The notes under the pieces were generated by a model. The model was given only the letters and a program-made list of their open reading frames with translations, was not told the origin of the DNA and searched no databases. This document shows positions 54,509 to 63,228 of a DNA stretch of 64,000 nucleotides, piece by piece. A program made the translations under genes and the position numbers. Source of the stretch: Fimbriimonadaceae bacterium (GTDB lineage: Bacteria > Armatimonadota > Fimbriimonadia > Fimbriimonadales > Fimbriimonadaceae); contig CP075366.1 of the NCBI GenBank assembly GCA_019454145.1, positions 909,564 to 973,563 on the forward strand, in the 5' to 3' direction. How positions within the stretch are numbered: the first letter of the stretch is position 1; every line of letters starts with the position of its first letter.

Positions 54509-55161
54509 TAGCTTAGCCAGCACTCCTCGGTTTTCTTCATGGCATCGGCAGTGAGCACAATCTTGTGGGCAACCAGCAAGTCTCGCGTACTGAACGATGC
54601 AGCTTTTCCATCTCGGCTAGGAGCGGTTCGCACTTCGACGTTAGGAATGTTTCGGAAACTCTTCACAACCGCATCGTCGTGTTCGGGAACAACGATCAAA
54701 ACGCGTTTGACGTCAGCCAATCCAAGTCCTGCGAGCATTGCTTGAGCATCCTTGGTTTTGGGAGCCTTGAAAGTGATTTCCTTGGTGATCACGATGTCGC
54801 CTGCATTTGCTTTAGCGCTGAATGCAGCCATGATCGCTAATCTACGTTCCTTCTTATTCACCTTTTTGGAATAGTCGCGAGGCTTAATCGCAAATGCCAT
54901 TCCCCCGTGTGCATAGTGAGGAGCGCGGATTGTCCCTTGTCGGGCGTTACCGGTTTTCTTTTGCTTGTACGGCTTGCGTCCACCACCACGAGCTTCGCTT
55001 CGGGTTTTCGCGCTGTGGGTGCCTTGTCGGGAGTTCGCATTTTCTGCAACTACCGCTCGGTGCATCACGTTACCGTTGACTTCTAAGTTCGCCAGGGCAT
55101 CTGCAAGCTTGTGCTTGCCCGTGCTCTTGCCTTTTAAATCGATGATTTCGAGTTCTGCCAT
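54508..55161 (-). CDS. rplD: 50S ribosomal protein L4
   Basis: A 217-residue L4: NSRQGTHSAKTRSEARGGGR, KQKKTGNARQGTIRAPHYAH, and a C-terminal Rossmann-like half ending TRDLLVAHKIVLTADAM. In E. coli, L4 also represses the S10 operon by binding its leader; a structured leader precedes rplC here. Confidence 0.96.
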   Translation of the reverse strand: MAELEIIDLKGKSTGKHKLADALANLEVNGNVMHRAVVAENANSRQGTHSAKTRSEARGGGRKPYKQKKTGNARQGTIRAPHYAHGGMAFAIKPRDYSKKVNKKERRLAIMAAFSAKANAGDIVITKEITFKAPKTKDAQAMLAGLGLADVKRVLIVVPEHDDAVVKSFRNIPNVEVRTAPSRDGKAASFSTRDLLVAHKIVLTADAMKKTEECWLS

Positions 55162-55166
55162 TTTGC

Positions 55167-55793
55167 TTACCTCTTGGCCCTCATCACTCGAACCAATCCA
55201 TCTGGAGCACCAGGAACGCTGCCGCTTACCCAGACGAGGTTTCGTTCGGCGTCAATACCAACGATCTTCGATCCGGTTTGGGTGATTTGTGCATCTCCCA
55301 TGTGGCCTGGCTTTTTGGTGCCTTTAAAAACGCGTTGTGGCCCAGTCGCACCACTGGAAAGTGGTCGTCGGTGGGTCATGTAACCGTGGGTCATGTGCTG
55401 ACCTTTGAAGTGGTGGCGCTTAACGCCGCCAGCGAATCCTCGACCCTTGCTGGTGCCGATGATGTCGATCTTATCGCCTTCGCTGAAGATATCTACTTTG
55501 ATTTCTTGACCGAGTTCAAACCCATCGGTTTTTTCGACTCGGAATTCAGCGAGGTGTCGCAAGTTGGTGGTTAGACCAGCTTTCTTGAGGTGTCCGTGCT
55601 TTGGCCAGGTGAGCTTCTTGTCGCTCATTTCTCCAAAGCCAACTTGAATGGCGTTATAGCCATCTTTTTCTACAGTTTTGATTTGTGTTACGAACATCGG
55701 CCCTGCCTGGATTACGGTTACAGGAATGTTCTTCCCTTCTTCCGTAAACACATGGGTCATGCCGACCTTCTTTCCTAATATTCCTGAGAGCAT
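55167..55793 (-). CDS. rplC: 50S ribosomal protein L3
   Basis: A 208-residue L3: MLSGILGKKVGMTHVFTEEG, GFAGGVKRHHFKGQHMTHG, and GQM-like PGHMGDAQITQTG. It binds near the peptidyl-transferase centre. AAGGAGGAG precedes the start. It is the first gene of its sub-block, 190 bases after an unrelated gene, so a local promoter is likely. Confidence 0.96.
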   Translation of the reverse strand: MLSGILGKKVGMTHVFTEEGKNIPVTVIQAGPMFVTQIKTVEKDGYNAIQVGFGEMSDKKLTWPKHGHLKKAGLTTNLRHLAEFRVEKTDGFELGQEIKVDIFSEGDKIDIIGTSKGRGFAGGVKRHHFKGQHMTHGYMTHRRPLSSGATGPQRVFKGTKKPGHMGDAQITQTGSKIVGIDAERNLVWVSGSVPGAPDGLVRVMRAKR

Positions 55794-55826
55794 TTGCTCC
55801 TCCTTGCAGCTTCTTTTTTGCGGACT

Positions 55827-55881
55827 GAACCGTCTATTGAGTGTTGCCCCTTTGGCACAAAGCCGGGGTCACTAACGGTTC
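55827..55881 (-). promoter_or_regulatory. Structured leader of rplC
   Basis: A 55-base element closes with GAACCGT/ACGGTTC (55827-55833 with 55875-55881). Inside are AGTG/CACT, CCCC/GGGG and GGC/GCC stems, giving one nested irregular hairpin. It lies 34 bases upstream of rplC and could be a ribosomal-protein-binding autoregulatory site. Confidence 0.5.
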
Positions 55882-55922
55882 GCCTTTTCACAAGCCGCTA
55901 CCGCGCTAGGCGGCAATCTCAA

Positions 55923-55935
55923 ATTATGCCAGAAA
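55923..55935 (-). promoter_or_regulatory. Possible extended -10 promoter for rplC
   Basis: On the minus strand TTTCTGGCATAAT has an extended -10 form (TGG then CATAAT). No good -35 is seen at normal spacing. It lies before the structured leader. Confidence 0.35.
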
Positions 55936-55983
55936 TAGTGGCGTGATGCCTAGGTTCAACTGAACCTTTGGGCCTGTTAGCTT

Positions 55984-56319
55984 TTAATGTCCTGCTTCCC
56001 CAGGTTCGTGAGGGTGTGCTTCTTCCCCAGGCTCAGGAGCTTCTACTGGATGACCCTCTTCATGTGAATCGTCATCGTCACCTTCGTGCATCGTGCCGTG
56101 GTCATCGCCCTGAGATTCATCCCCGTGGCCACTGGCTTCGCCGTGACCACCGCCATGCGAATCGCTTGCGATCACGCGTTGATTCTCAGGAATCACGCCG
56201 TTCTTTGTATTCCAAGTCCACATCGTGAACGCGAAAAATGCCCCGATGCCCGCCATAGCGAGGACAAATCCAATTGCACTGTTCAGGTTTTTAGGTTGAG
56301 TGGGCTCAGGTGCATCCAT
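55984..56319 (-). CDS. Single-pass membrane protein with His/acidic tail
   Basis: About 111 residues. One membrane helix (about 16-36, IGFVLAMAGIGAFFAFTMW) is followed by an outer tail dense in His, Asp, Glu and Gly (for example HGGGHGEASGHGDE), likely to bind divalent metals. It starts 2 bases after the coiled-coil gene, so the two are co-translated. No family is recognised. Its place between rpsJ and rplC is unusual. Confidence 0.65.
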   Translation of the reverse strand: MDAPEPTQPKNLNSAIGFVLAMAGIGAFFAFTMWTWNTKNGVIPENQRVIASDSHGGGHGEASGHGDESQGDDHGTMHEGDDDDSHEEGHPVEAPEPGEEAHPHEPGEAGH

Positions 56320-56321
56320 AA

Positions 56322-57536
56322 TCAAGCGGTTCCAGCGGATCGCTCAGCGGCTTCGGCGACCCATCCGGCCCCATCTACCTTTTGCCAAGCTTCCACTCCA
56401 ATGATATCCCGAATGCGATCTTCGGAGAGGCCTGCTAGTTCAGAAAACTTAGTGACACCGGCCGAAAAGAACTTCTGCTCGAAAACCGGGCCGATTCCCT
56501 TGATCTGGTAGAGAGGGTCACGCCGAGTTGCCGCTTTCAAGTACATCTTGGGTTTAACCACCGCTTCCCCATCGAGGGTTGGGCCGTCGGCCGAGCTCGT
56601 AGAGGCCACACTCAGTTGCTGAGTCAACCGCGCTACTTCTTGGCTGAGATCAGCCCTAGTTTTCACAAGTTGCGCTCTTTCAGATTCGAGGTCATTAACC
56701 TTTGTTTGATGCACCTTGGCGATCTCCTCAACTTCGTCGGAGAGTGCTTGCTCCCGTTCGGTCCATTCGTCACGGAGAGCGGTCATCTGAGCAACAAGCT
56801 CTTGATTTTCGCTTTCAACCGAAGACCGGACAGTATTCAGTTCTGACTGCAACTTCGCCCGTTCTGCATCCCACCCCATCGCTTCGGATTGGTGCTGAGA
56901 ACGCATTTCGTTGATGGTGGTCTCTTGGTTGGCGACTTGCGCGGCGAATTCATCCCGCTCGGCTTGTAATGCTGCAAGTTGAGATAGCTGTGATTGTCCT
57001 TCGGATAACGAACTTTTTGCTTCAGCAAATTCTTGCTTACTTTTTTCGAGTGCTGATTGCAGGGTTTTGATTGTTGCTTCGCGCTCTGTCAGCTTGCCCG
57101 CCGCTTCCATCGCTCCCTTCGATTTGAATTCTAAATCGGAAAGTTGCTGCTCCAATTTGAGCCGCTCACGAGTCATCCGCTCAAGCTCACTCGCTATATG
57201 GTTATGCTCTTTGGTGAACTCAAACTTCTGTTCTTCCAAAGCCTTATCTTTTTCCGCGATCACCCGTTTGAGGTCTTGAATTTCTTTCGCCGCAGCAAGA
57301 TCATCTAGTTGTCCTTTGTATTTCACAAGGTCAGCTTCTAACCGGGCGACCTTTGCGCTGTCCGATTCCGCCCTAGCCGCTGCATCCCGCTTGACCTGCT
57401 CCAATTGAATAGCAAGTCCCGTGCTGGAATTTTCCGCGTTCCAGCGAGGATTTCCAAAAAAGAAATCGAATCCCCACTTCAACAGAATTCCAACAACCAC
57501 CCCGATTAAGGACATCATCCAAGGTGAGCTCAGCAT
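56322..57536 (-). CDS. Membrane-anchored coiled-coil protein with C-terminal helix-hairpin-helix
   Basis: A 404-residue protein. An N-terminal membrane helix (about 5-27) is followed by about 270 residues of coiled coil (Gln/Glu/Ala/Lys heptads). The last 65 residues hold a helix-hairpin-helix fold: YQIKGIGPVFEQKFFSAGV and FSELAGLSEDRIRDIIG, similar to domains in nucleic-acid-binding proteins. A tether between membrane and DNA or RNA, possibly ribosomes, is a guess from this layout and place. Confidence 0.7.
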   Translation of the reverse strand: MLSSPWMMSLIGVVVGILLKWGFDFFFGNPRWNAENSSTGLAIQLEQVKRDAAARAESDSAKVARLEADLVKYKGQLDDLAAAKEIQDLKRVIAEKDKALEEQKFEFTKEHNHIASELERMTRERLKLEQQLSDLEFKSKGAMEAAGKLTEREATIKTLQSALEKSKQEFAEAKSSLSEGQSQLSQLAALQAERDEFAAQVANQETTINEMRSQHQSEAMGWDAERAKLQSELNTVRSSVESENQELVAQMTALRDEWTEREQALSDEVEEIAKVHQTKVNDLESERAQLVKTRADLSQEVARLTQQLSVASTSSADGPTLDGEAVVKPKMYLKAATRRDPLYQIKGIGPVFEQKFFSAGVTKFSELAGLSEDRIRDIIGVEAWQKVDGAGWVAEAAERSAGTA

Positions 57537-57678
57537 AGTAGCTTAGTGTACAAAAGTATGGGACATCTTGTCAAACCCGTATATGTAACTGTTTAGGTTC
57601 ACATACACAAATCGAGCCTGAAATTATTAAATAAATCTGGCATTTATGCGATCTATTGATTGCTTTGTTTTCAATACA

Positions 57679-57712
57679 AAACCCGCCTAACTCGCAAAAG
57701 TCAGGCGGGTTT
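57679..57712 (-). terminator. rpsJ terminator
   Basis: AAACCCGCCT (57679-57688) pairs with AGGCGGGTTT (57703-57712); TTTTGTATT follows on the minus strand. It ends the rpsL-rpsJ unit. Confidence 0.88.
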
Positions 57713-57737
57713 GAGTTCTGTCAATCAGGAAATTGGA

Positions 57738-58052
57738 TCAGACAGTTTTGATTTGAATATCAACGCCGCTGGGGAGATCAAGTCGTTCCAGAGCTTCGAT
57801 AGTTCGGTTTGTGAGGTCGTGAATATCAAGCAAGCGGTTGTGTACACGCAGCTCAAAATGCTCCATCGACTCCTTGTCAATGTGCGGACCGCGGATCACG
57901 CAGAATTTGCGGATTCTAGTCGGCAGGGGGATTGGTCCGCTGATGCGTGCGCCCGTGCGCTTGCACGTTTCGCTGATCTTAACGGCGGATTGATCCAAAA
58001 TCCTGTGATCATAAGCCCGTATTCGAATTCTTACTGTTGGCAGTCCACTCAT
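57738..58052 (-). CDS. rpsJ: 30S ribosomal protein S10
   Basis: A 104-residue S10: [50 protein letters not shown]. It also works as NusE in antitermination. Usually it heads the S10 operon; here it ends the str-type unit at a terminator and is cut off from rplC by two foreign genes. Confidence 0.97.
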   Translation of the reverse strand: MSGLPTVRIRIRAYDHRILDQSAVKISETCKRTGARISGPIPLPTRIRKFCVIRGPHIDKESMEHFELRVHNRLLDIHDLTNRTIEALERLDLPSGVDIQIKTV

Positions 58053-58073
58053 GTTCTTTCTCTTAAGAAAAGT

Positions 58074-58109
58074 GTGTCCCGGCTAAAAGTCGGGACACTG
58101 TTTTTTTTT
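58074..58109 (+). terminator. Hairpin in tuf-rpsJ gap
   Basis: GTGTCCCG (58074-58081) pairs with CGGGACAC (58091-58098). A run of nine T follows on the plus strand, next to the tuf stop. It would end plus-strand (antisense) transcripts; on the minus strand there is no U-tract. Confidence 0.55.
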
Positions 58110-58110
58110 C

Positions 58111-59316
58111 TTATTCGTAGACCTTCGTGATGGTTCCTGCACCAACGGTTCGACCGCCTTCGCGGATCGCAAACTTGGAACCTTGTTCCATAGCGATCGG
58201 GGCAATCAGTTCAACGGTCATGGTGATGTTTTCACCTGGCATAACCATTTGAACACCTTCTGGCAAGTTCAGGGTACCGGTAACGTCGGTGGTTCGGAAG
58301 TAGAACTGTGGTCGGTAGCCGGTGGTGAATGGGGTGTGTCGACCTCCTTCATCCTTACCGAGTACGTAGACTTCAGCATCGAACTTGGTGTGTGGCTTGA
58401 TTGAACCTGGCTTGCAGATAACCATTCCTCGTTCGATGTCGGTTCGGTCGATACCGCGGAGCAAGAGACCAACGTTGTCTCCAGCTTGGCAGCTGTCGAG
58501 CAACTTGCGGAACATTTCAATTCCGGTGCAGGTGGTCTTGCGGGTTTCGGTGATACCAACGATTTCAACTTCGGTGTTGACGTTCAACGTACCGCGTTCA
58601 ACACGACCAGTAGCAACAGTACCGCGACCGGTAATGGTGAAAACGTCTTCAACTGCGCAGAGGAACGGCTTATCTACATCTCGTTCTGGAGTTGGGATGA
58701 ATGAGTCAACCGCGTCCATCAGATCGTAGATTGGCTTGAGAGCCGCATCATCAGTGCCAGCGCCTGCTTCCAGAGCTTGGGTTGCCTTTACAGCTGAACC
58801 TCGGATGATTGGAGTGTCATCGCCTGGGAACTTATAGCTGGAAAGCAGTTCGCGGATTTCCATTTCAACCAATTCGAGCAGTTCTTCGTCGTCAACGAGG
58901 TCAACCTTGTTGATGAATACGACGATATGTGGAACACCGACCTGTCGAGAAAGCAGGATGTGCTCTCGGGTTTGTGGCATAGGGCCGTCTGTACCAGAAA
59001 CAACCAAGATAGCGCCGTCCATTTGAGCAGCACCAGTGATCATGTTCTTGATAAAGTCAGCGTGACCAGGACAGTCTACGTGTGCGTAGTGTCGGGTTTC
59101 GGTTTCGTACTCTTGGTGCGAAATGTTGATCGTGATACCACGAGCCTTTTCTTCAGGCGCGTTATCAATTTCATCGTAGTTGACTTTCTTGGAAAGACCC
59201 TTAAGCGCGAGGCTACCGGTGATAGCAGCGGTGAGGGTGGTCTTGCCGTGGTCAACGTGCCCAATCGTACCAATGTTAACGTGGGGCTTATTTCGTTCGA
59301 ATTTAGCTCTTGCCAT
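58111..59316 (-). CDS. tuf: Translation elongation factor Tu
   Basis: A 401-residue EF-Tu: [16 protein letters not shown]-loop, [20 protein letters not shown] switch II, NKVD in FINKVDLVD, and C-terminal domains through [11 protein letters not shown]. It brings aminoacyl-tRNA to the ribosome. It lies 22 bases after fusA. Confidence 0.98.
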   Translation of the reverse strand: MARAKFERNKPHVNIGTIGHVDHGKTTLTAAITGSLALKGLSKKVNYDEIDNAPEEKARGITINISHQEYETETRHYAHVDCPGHADFIKNMITGAAQMDGAILVVSGTDGPMPQTREHILLSRQVGVPHIVVFINKVDLVDDEELLELVEMEIRELLSSYKFPGDDTPIIRGSAVKATQALEAGAGTDDAALKPIYDLMDAVDSFIPTPERDVDKPFLCAVEDVFTITGRGTVATGRVERGTLNVNTEVEIVGITETRKTTCTGIEMFRKLLDSCQAGDNVGLLLRGIDRTDIERGMVICKPGSIKPHTKFDAEVYVLGKDEGGRHTPFTTGYRPQFYFRTTDVTGTLNLPEGVQMVMPGENITMTVELIAPIAMEQGSKFAIREGGRTVGAGTITKVYE

Positions 59317-59338
59317 GTCTGTTTATTTCCTGATTTGA

Positions 59339-61468
59339 TCAGCTACCTGATTGTGTCTTCTCTACAATTTCTTTTTCAATGTTTGCCGGCACCTGCTCGT
59401 AGTGAGAAGGTGTGACGTTAGGAGTTGCACGTCCCTGCGTCAGGCCACGCAGAGTTGTAACGTATCCAAACATTTCCGAAAGGGGAACGTGAGCATTGAC
59501 AATTGTCACACCGCCAGGCGCTGAATCCATACTGGCAATGCGACCACGGCGACCGTTAAGGTCACCCACAACGTCGCCGACGTTATTGTCGGGGGTCGTG
59601 ACTTCGACTTGCATAATCGGCTCTTTCAGAATCGGCTTAGCCTTCTTCATGGCTTCGCGGAATCCGAGGATACCGGCTTGCTTAAATGCGTTTTCGTTTG
59701 AGTCAACGTCGTGGTAAGAACCATCCACAACTGCGACCTTAACGTCAACGACTGGGTAGCCAGCGATAACACCGTTAGTGAGTGCTTCGCGGACACCTTT
59801 TTCAACCGCTGGGATGTATTCCTTAGGAATAGCACCACCAACGACCTTGTTTTCAAATACAAAACCTTGTCCAACTTCAAGCGGCTCGACTTCCAGAACG
59901 CAGACCCCGTATTGACCGGAACCACCTGTTTGTCGAACAAATCGGCCTTCTGCCTTGCTGTTCGTTGAGATGGTTTCTCGGTAAGCAACCTGTGGTTTGC
60001 CTTGGTTTGCTTGGACGCCGAACTCTCGGTTCAACCGGTCAACAATGATTTCAAGGTGAAGTTCACCCATACCGCTGATAATGGTTTGGCCGCTTTCTGG
60101 GTCGGTAAAGACTCGGAATGTTGGATCTTCTTCAGCCAATCGCACCAAGCTGGTACCCAGCTTTTCTTGGTCGGCTCGGCTTTTAGGTTCGATCGCAACT
60201 TGGATAACTGGTTCTGGGAACTTGATGGATTCCAGAACGATTTCCTTGTTGGAGTCGCAAATTGTTTGACCAGTCTTTACGTCGCTGAGGCCGATTACGC
60301 CAACGATTTCGCCAGCGTAAACCGCGTCAATATCTTGACGGTTGTTCGCGTGCATTTCCAGAATCCGACCAACGCGCTCGTTGCGGCTTCTTAGGTCGTT
60401 GGTTTGCGGATCGCGGTAGCAAACTGAGATTTGGCTTCCCTTCTTGAGAACACCAGAATATAGCCGGATGTAAGTCAAGCGACCAACGAATTTGTCGGTA
60501 GCAATCTTGAACGCGAGCGCACTGAACGGCTCTTCGTCGCTGGGTTTGCGAACGATGTCTGTATCAGTGTGTGGGTCAAGACCGACGATTGCATCAACAT
60601 CAAGTGGAGATGGCAAAAAGTCCACGACGCAGTCGCAAAGGTACTGCACACCCTTGTTCTTGAATGAGCTACCACAGAGCACAGGAACAATCTTGTTAGC
60701 AACGGTTCCGGTTCGCAGAGCAACTTTCAGCTCTTCCATCGGAATTTCTTCGCCTTCAAGGAACCGCTCCATGATTGAGTCATCGAACTCGGCGATGGAT
60801 TCCATCAGCTTTTCGCGCCATTCGGCAGCGGTTGCTACCATATCGGCAGGAATATCAGTGACGTCGAACGTTTTTCCGTCGTCGCTGGTGTAAATCGTTG
60901 CCTTCATGGTGAGAAGGTCAATGTAGCCTTTGAATTCGCTTTCTGCACCGATGGGAATTGCAATCGGAGCCGCGTTTGCGCCAAGTCGGTCGCGTAATCG
61001 GTTGACAACTTCGTAGAAGTCAGCGCCCAAGCGATCCATCTTGTTGACGTAAGCAATTCGAGGAACCTTGTACTTGTTGGCCTGGCGCCAAACGGTTTCA
61101 GACTGCGGCTGAACTCCGCCTACCGCACAGTAAACGGCGACCAGTCCATCCAGAACCCGTAGGGATCGTTCGACTTCAACGGTGAAGTCAACGTGACCTG
61201 GAGTATCAATGATGTTGATTTTGTGCTCAGGCTTATCGAGGTTAGAACCGCGCCAGAACGCAGAAGTTGCCGCCGAGGTGATGGTGATTCCTCGTTCTTG
61301 CTCCTGCTCCATCCAGTCCATGGTGGCTGCGCCATCGTGAACTTCGCCGATCTTGTGAGTCTTCCCGGTGTAGTAAAGAATTCGTTCGGTTGTTGTTGTC
61401 TTACCCGCATCGATGTGAGCGGCGATTCCAATGTTTCGAATGAGTTCTAGGGGGTGAGATCGGGCCAT
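59339..61468 (-). CDS. fusA: Translation elongation factor G
   Basis: A 709-residue [56 protein letters not shown] and domain [19 protein letters not shown]. It drives translocation on the ribosome. It is in standard order after rpsG. Confidence 0.98.
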   Translation of the reverse strand: MARSHPLELIRNIGIAAHIDAGKTTTTERILYYTGKTHKIGEVHDGAATMDWMEQEQERGITITSAATSAFWRGSNLDKPEHKINIIDTPGHVDFTVEVERSLRVLDGLVAVYCAVGGVQPQSETVWRQANKYKVPRIAYVNKMDRLGADFYEVVNRLRDRLGANAAPIAIPIGAESEFKGYIDLLTMKATIYTSDDGKTFDVTDIPADMVATAAEWREKLMESIAEFDDSIMERFLEGEEIPMEELKVALRTGTVANKIVPVLCGSSFKNKGVQYLCDCVVDFLPSPLDVDAIVGLDPHTDTDIVRKPSDEEPFSALAFKIATDKFVGRLTYIRLYSGVLKKGSQISVCYRDPQTNDLRSRNERVGRILEMHANNRQDIDAVYAGEIVGVIGLSDVKTGQTICDSNKEIVLESIKFPEPVIQVAIEPKSRADQEKLGTSLVRLAEEDPTFRVFTDPESGQTIISGMGELHLEIIVDRLNREFGVQANQGKPQVAYRETISTNSKAEGRFVRQTGGSGQYGVCVLEVEPLEVGQGFVFENKVVGGAIPKEYIPAVEKGVREALTNGVIAGYPVVDVKVAVVDGSYHDVDSNENAFKQAGILGFREAMKKAKPILKEPIMQVEVTTPDNNVGDVVGDLNGRRGRIASMDSAPGGVTIVNAHVPLSEMFGYVTTLRGLTQGRATPNVTPSHYEQVPANIEKEIVEKTQSGS

Positions 61469-61496
61469 GGTGTTGTCAGTTTCCTCTTCAGTTCAA

Positions 61497-61967
61497 TTAA
61501 AAACGGTAGTGACTGAACGCACGGTTGGCTTCAGCCATCTTGTGGGTGTCTTCTTTTCGCTTAACAGCACCACCCGTGTTGTTGTAAGCATCAATAAATT
61601 CGGCAGACAGCTTGTCCACCATTGTTTTGCCACTTCGCTTGCGGCTGAATGTAACGAACCACCGCAGAGCCAAAGTGCTTCGGCGAGCAGGTCGAACATC
61701 CATTGGGACTTGGTAGGTTTGACCACCGACGCGGCGAGGTCGAACTTCCATTTGTGGCATGACGTTAGCCATAGCCTTTTCGAAAACTTCGATCGGCTCG
61801 ACTTCCAGCTTTTCGGCTGCGTTTTCGAGCGATGTGTAAACGATGTGTTCTGCTTTTGATTTCTTACCGTCTAGCATCAATCGGTTGATAAATCTTTGAA
61901 GCAGTTCGCTGTTGTGGACAGGATCAGGGAGGATAACTCGTGCGGGGGCTGGACCTTTACGTGGCAT
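61497..61967 (-). CDS. rpsG: 30S ribosomal protein S7
   Basis: A 156-residue S7: [60 protein letters not shown], and [15 protein letters not shown] at the end. It starts 30S head assembly. Normal length. Confidence 0.98.
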   Translation of the reverse strand: MPRKGPAPARVILPDPVHNSELLQRFINRLMLDGKKSKAEHIVYTSLENAAEKLEVEPIEVFEKAMANVMPQMEVRPRRVGGQTYQVPMDVRPARRSTLALRWFVTFSRKRSGKTMVDKLSAEFIDAYNNTGGAVKRKEDTHKMAEANRAFSHYRF

Positions 61968-61987
61968 TTTTCAAATTCTCCTTAAGA

Positions 61988-62371
61988 CTATGAAGCCGCC
62001 TTCTTCGGTCGCTTCGTGCCGTACTTGCTTCGGCTCTTTTGTCGGTTGTTCACACCTGATGTTTGTTGCGCACCGCGAATAATGTGATAGCGCACACCAG
62101 GAAGGTCTTTTACACGACCACCGCGAACGAGAACAACTGAGTGCTCTTGCAGGTTATGGCCTTCACCAGGAATGTAGGCCGTGACTTCGATACCATTAGT
62201 CAAGCGCACACGAGCAACTTTGCGAAGTGCCGAGTTAGGCTTCTTCGGTGTCATTGTCCGCACGTTGGTGCACACGCCCCGCTTAAAGGGGTTCTTCTTC
62301 AAAGCCGGCGACTTTGATTTCAAAGTCGATTTTTCGCGGCCTTTTCTAACTAATTGGTTTACGGTCGGCAT
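61988..62371 (-). CDS. rpsL: 30S ribosomal protein S12
   Basis: A 127-residue S12: [33 protein letters not shown] and [15 protein letters not shown]. The Lys residues linked to streptomycin sensitivity (PKKPNS and VKDLPG) are wild type. AGAGGA lies four bases before the ATG; a short upstream frame overlaps this start. Confidence 0.98.
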   Translation of the reverse strand: MPTVNQLVRKGREKSTLKSKSPALKKNPFKRGVCTNVRTMTPKKPNSALRKVARVRLTNGIEVTAYIPGEGHNLQEHSVVLVRGGRVKDLPGVRYHIIRGAQQTSGVNNRQKSRSKYGTKRPKKAAS

Positions 62372-62391
62372 TCAATCCTCTGGTTGTCCAT
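62359..62391 (-). CDS. Possible 10-codon upstream ORF overlapping rpsL
   Basis: An ATG seven bases after a strong AAGGAG opens a 10-codon frame ([10 protein letters not shown]) whose stop lies inside the first codons of rpsL in another frame. Its better ribosome binding site suggests translational coupling to rpsL. It could also be chance. Confidence 0.35.
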   Translation of the reverse strand: MDNQRIECRP

Positions 62392-62412
62392 AACACCACT
62401 CCTTCGGGGCAC

Positions 62413-62442
62413 AAAAAAAGCCCTGTCGCTCAGACACGGGGC
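62413..62442 (-). terminator. Attenuator-like terminator in str leader
   Basis: On the minus strand GCCCCGTGTC pairs with GACAGGGC (two-base bulge) and is followed by seven T. It lies about 40 bases before rpsL and about 105 after the likely transcription start. No other minus-strand gene precedes it, so it acts as an attenuator candidate. Confidence 0.65.
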
Positions 62443-62531
62443 TTGGCAAAGGGCGACTCGTTTTCCGTTCGATATCGTTTGATGCTATAGCCACAATCCC
62501 GTGAAGGAACTGGCGGGTATAAAAATCGCAT
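62430..62531 (-). CDS. Possible leader peptide of str operon
   Basis: A 33-codon frame (starts MRFLYPPVPSRD, ends FAKPRV) lies in the str leader and stops inside the terminator hairpin at 62413-62442. This is the geometry of transcription attenuation by a translated leader. The ribosome binding site is weak and no single amino acid is strongly repeated, so the call is tentative. Confidence 0.3.
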   Translation of the reverse strand: MRFLYPPVPSRDCGYSIKRYRTENESPFAKPRV

Positions 62532-62555
62532 ACGCGGTCTTCACACCAGGAGCCG

Positions 62556-62585
62556 ATGATACGCCCGTTTGAGCCTGAGTGTCAA
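62556..62585 (-). promoter_or_regulatory. str operon promoter
   Basis: TTGACA (62580-62585) and TATCAT (62556-62561) with an 18-base spacer on the minus strand: a near-consensus housekeeping promoter about 185 bases upstream of rpsL. The start of transcription would be near 62548. Confidence 0.75.
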
Positions 62586-62695
62586 GGTCCCGGCCTGTTT
62601 CCTAGGTCAAACGGACAGGCACTTTGAAGGCAAACTTAACAATTACATTAACCATTTCGCCTGGCTTCACGTAAGATACACCTAAGCACACTGTA

Positions 62696-63208
62696 ATGCC
62701 GGCGAACAAGCCACCCATCCCGAGCCTTACTCAAGAACAAACCGCTTCCCGCAGGTTGACCAGGTTACTGGCGTGTCTTATTCCTATTGGTCTTGGACAT
62801 TTGGGAGCCATTACCCTGTTAACTCTCGCTTGGCCGACAAGCAATTACGAGGGGCAAGCACAATCGTCACCAACCCCATTAGAAGGTGTTTTTCTCATTT
62901 GTTTCCTGCTCATGGTCTACACATCACTAGTTGTATTGGGAATAGAGTTTGTGACGAGGCCCGAGCGGCGACTTTCCAGCTACAAAAACGGATTCGTTCT
63001 TAACCTTGTGGGCACGTATTTGCTTTACAGTTTGATGTCCTCGCAGGTGTTCACAGACTCTCAATCTGCAGACATCAAGCAAGTGGCAATGGTGATAATC
63101 GCGATCATGTTTCTCGGGATCACCAACTTCTTGGCATACTCGTTCACTATGCGTACACTCACGAGCGAGGTACCGACCGAATCCCAGCCTCCCGCGAGTT
63201 CAAGTTAA
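62696..63208 (+). CDS. Four-helix membrane protein of unknown function
   Basis: A 170-residue protein with four likely membrane helices (about 24-47, 62-86, 101-117 and 129-150), a short cytoplasmic start and a Pro/Ser-rich end. No family is recognised. It shares its upstream region with the divergent str operon and is followed after 20 bases by a probable MscS gene. Confidence 0.6.
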   Translation: MPANKPPIPSLTQEQTASRRLTRLLACLIPIGLGHLGAITLLTLAWPTSNYEGQAQSSPTPLEGVFLICFLLMVYTSLVVLGIEFVTRPERRLSSYKNGFVLNLVGTYLLYSLMSSQVFTDSQSADIKQVAMVIIAIMFLGITNFLAYSFTMRTLTSEVPTESQPPASSS

Positions 63209-63228
63209 TTTCAGGTAGGTTTAAGTCG

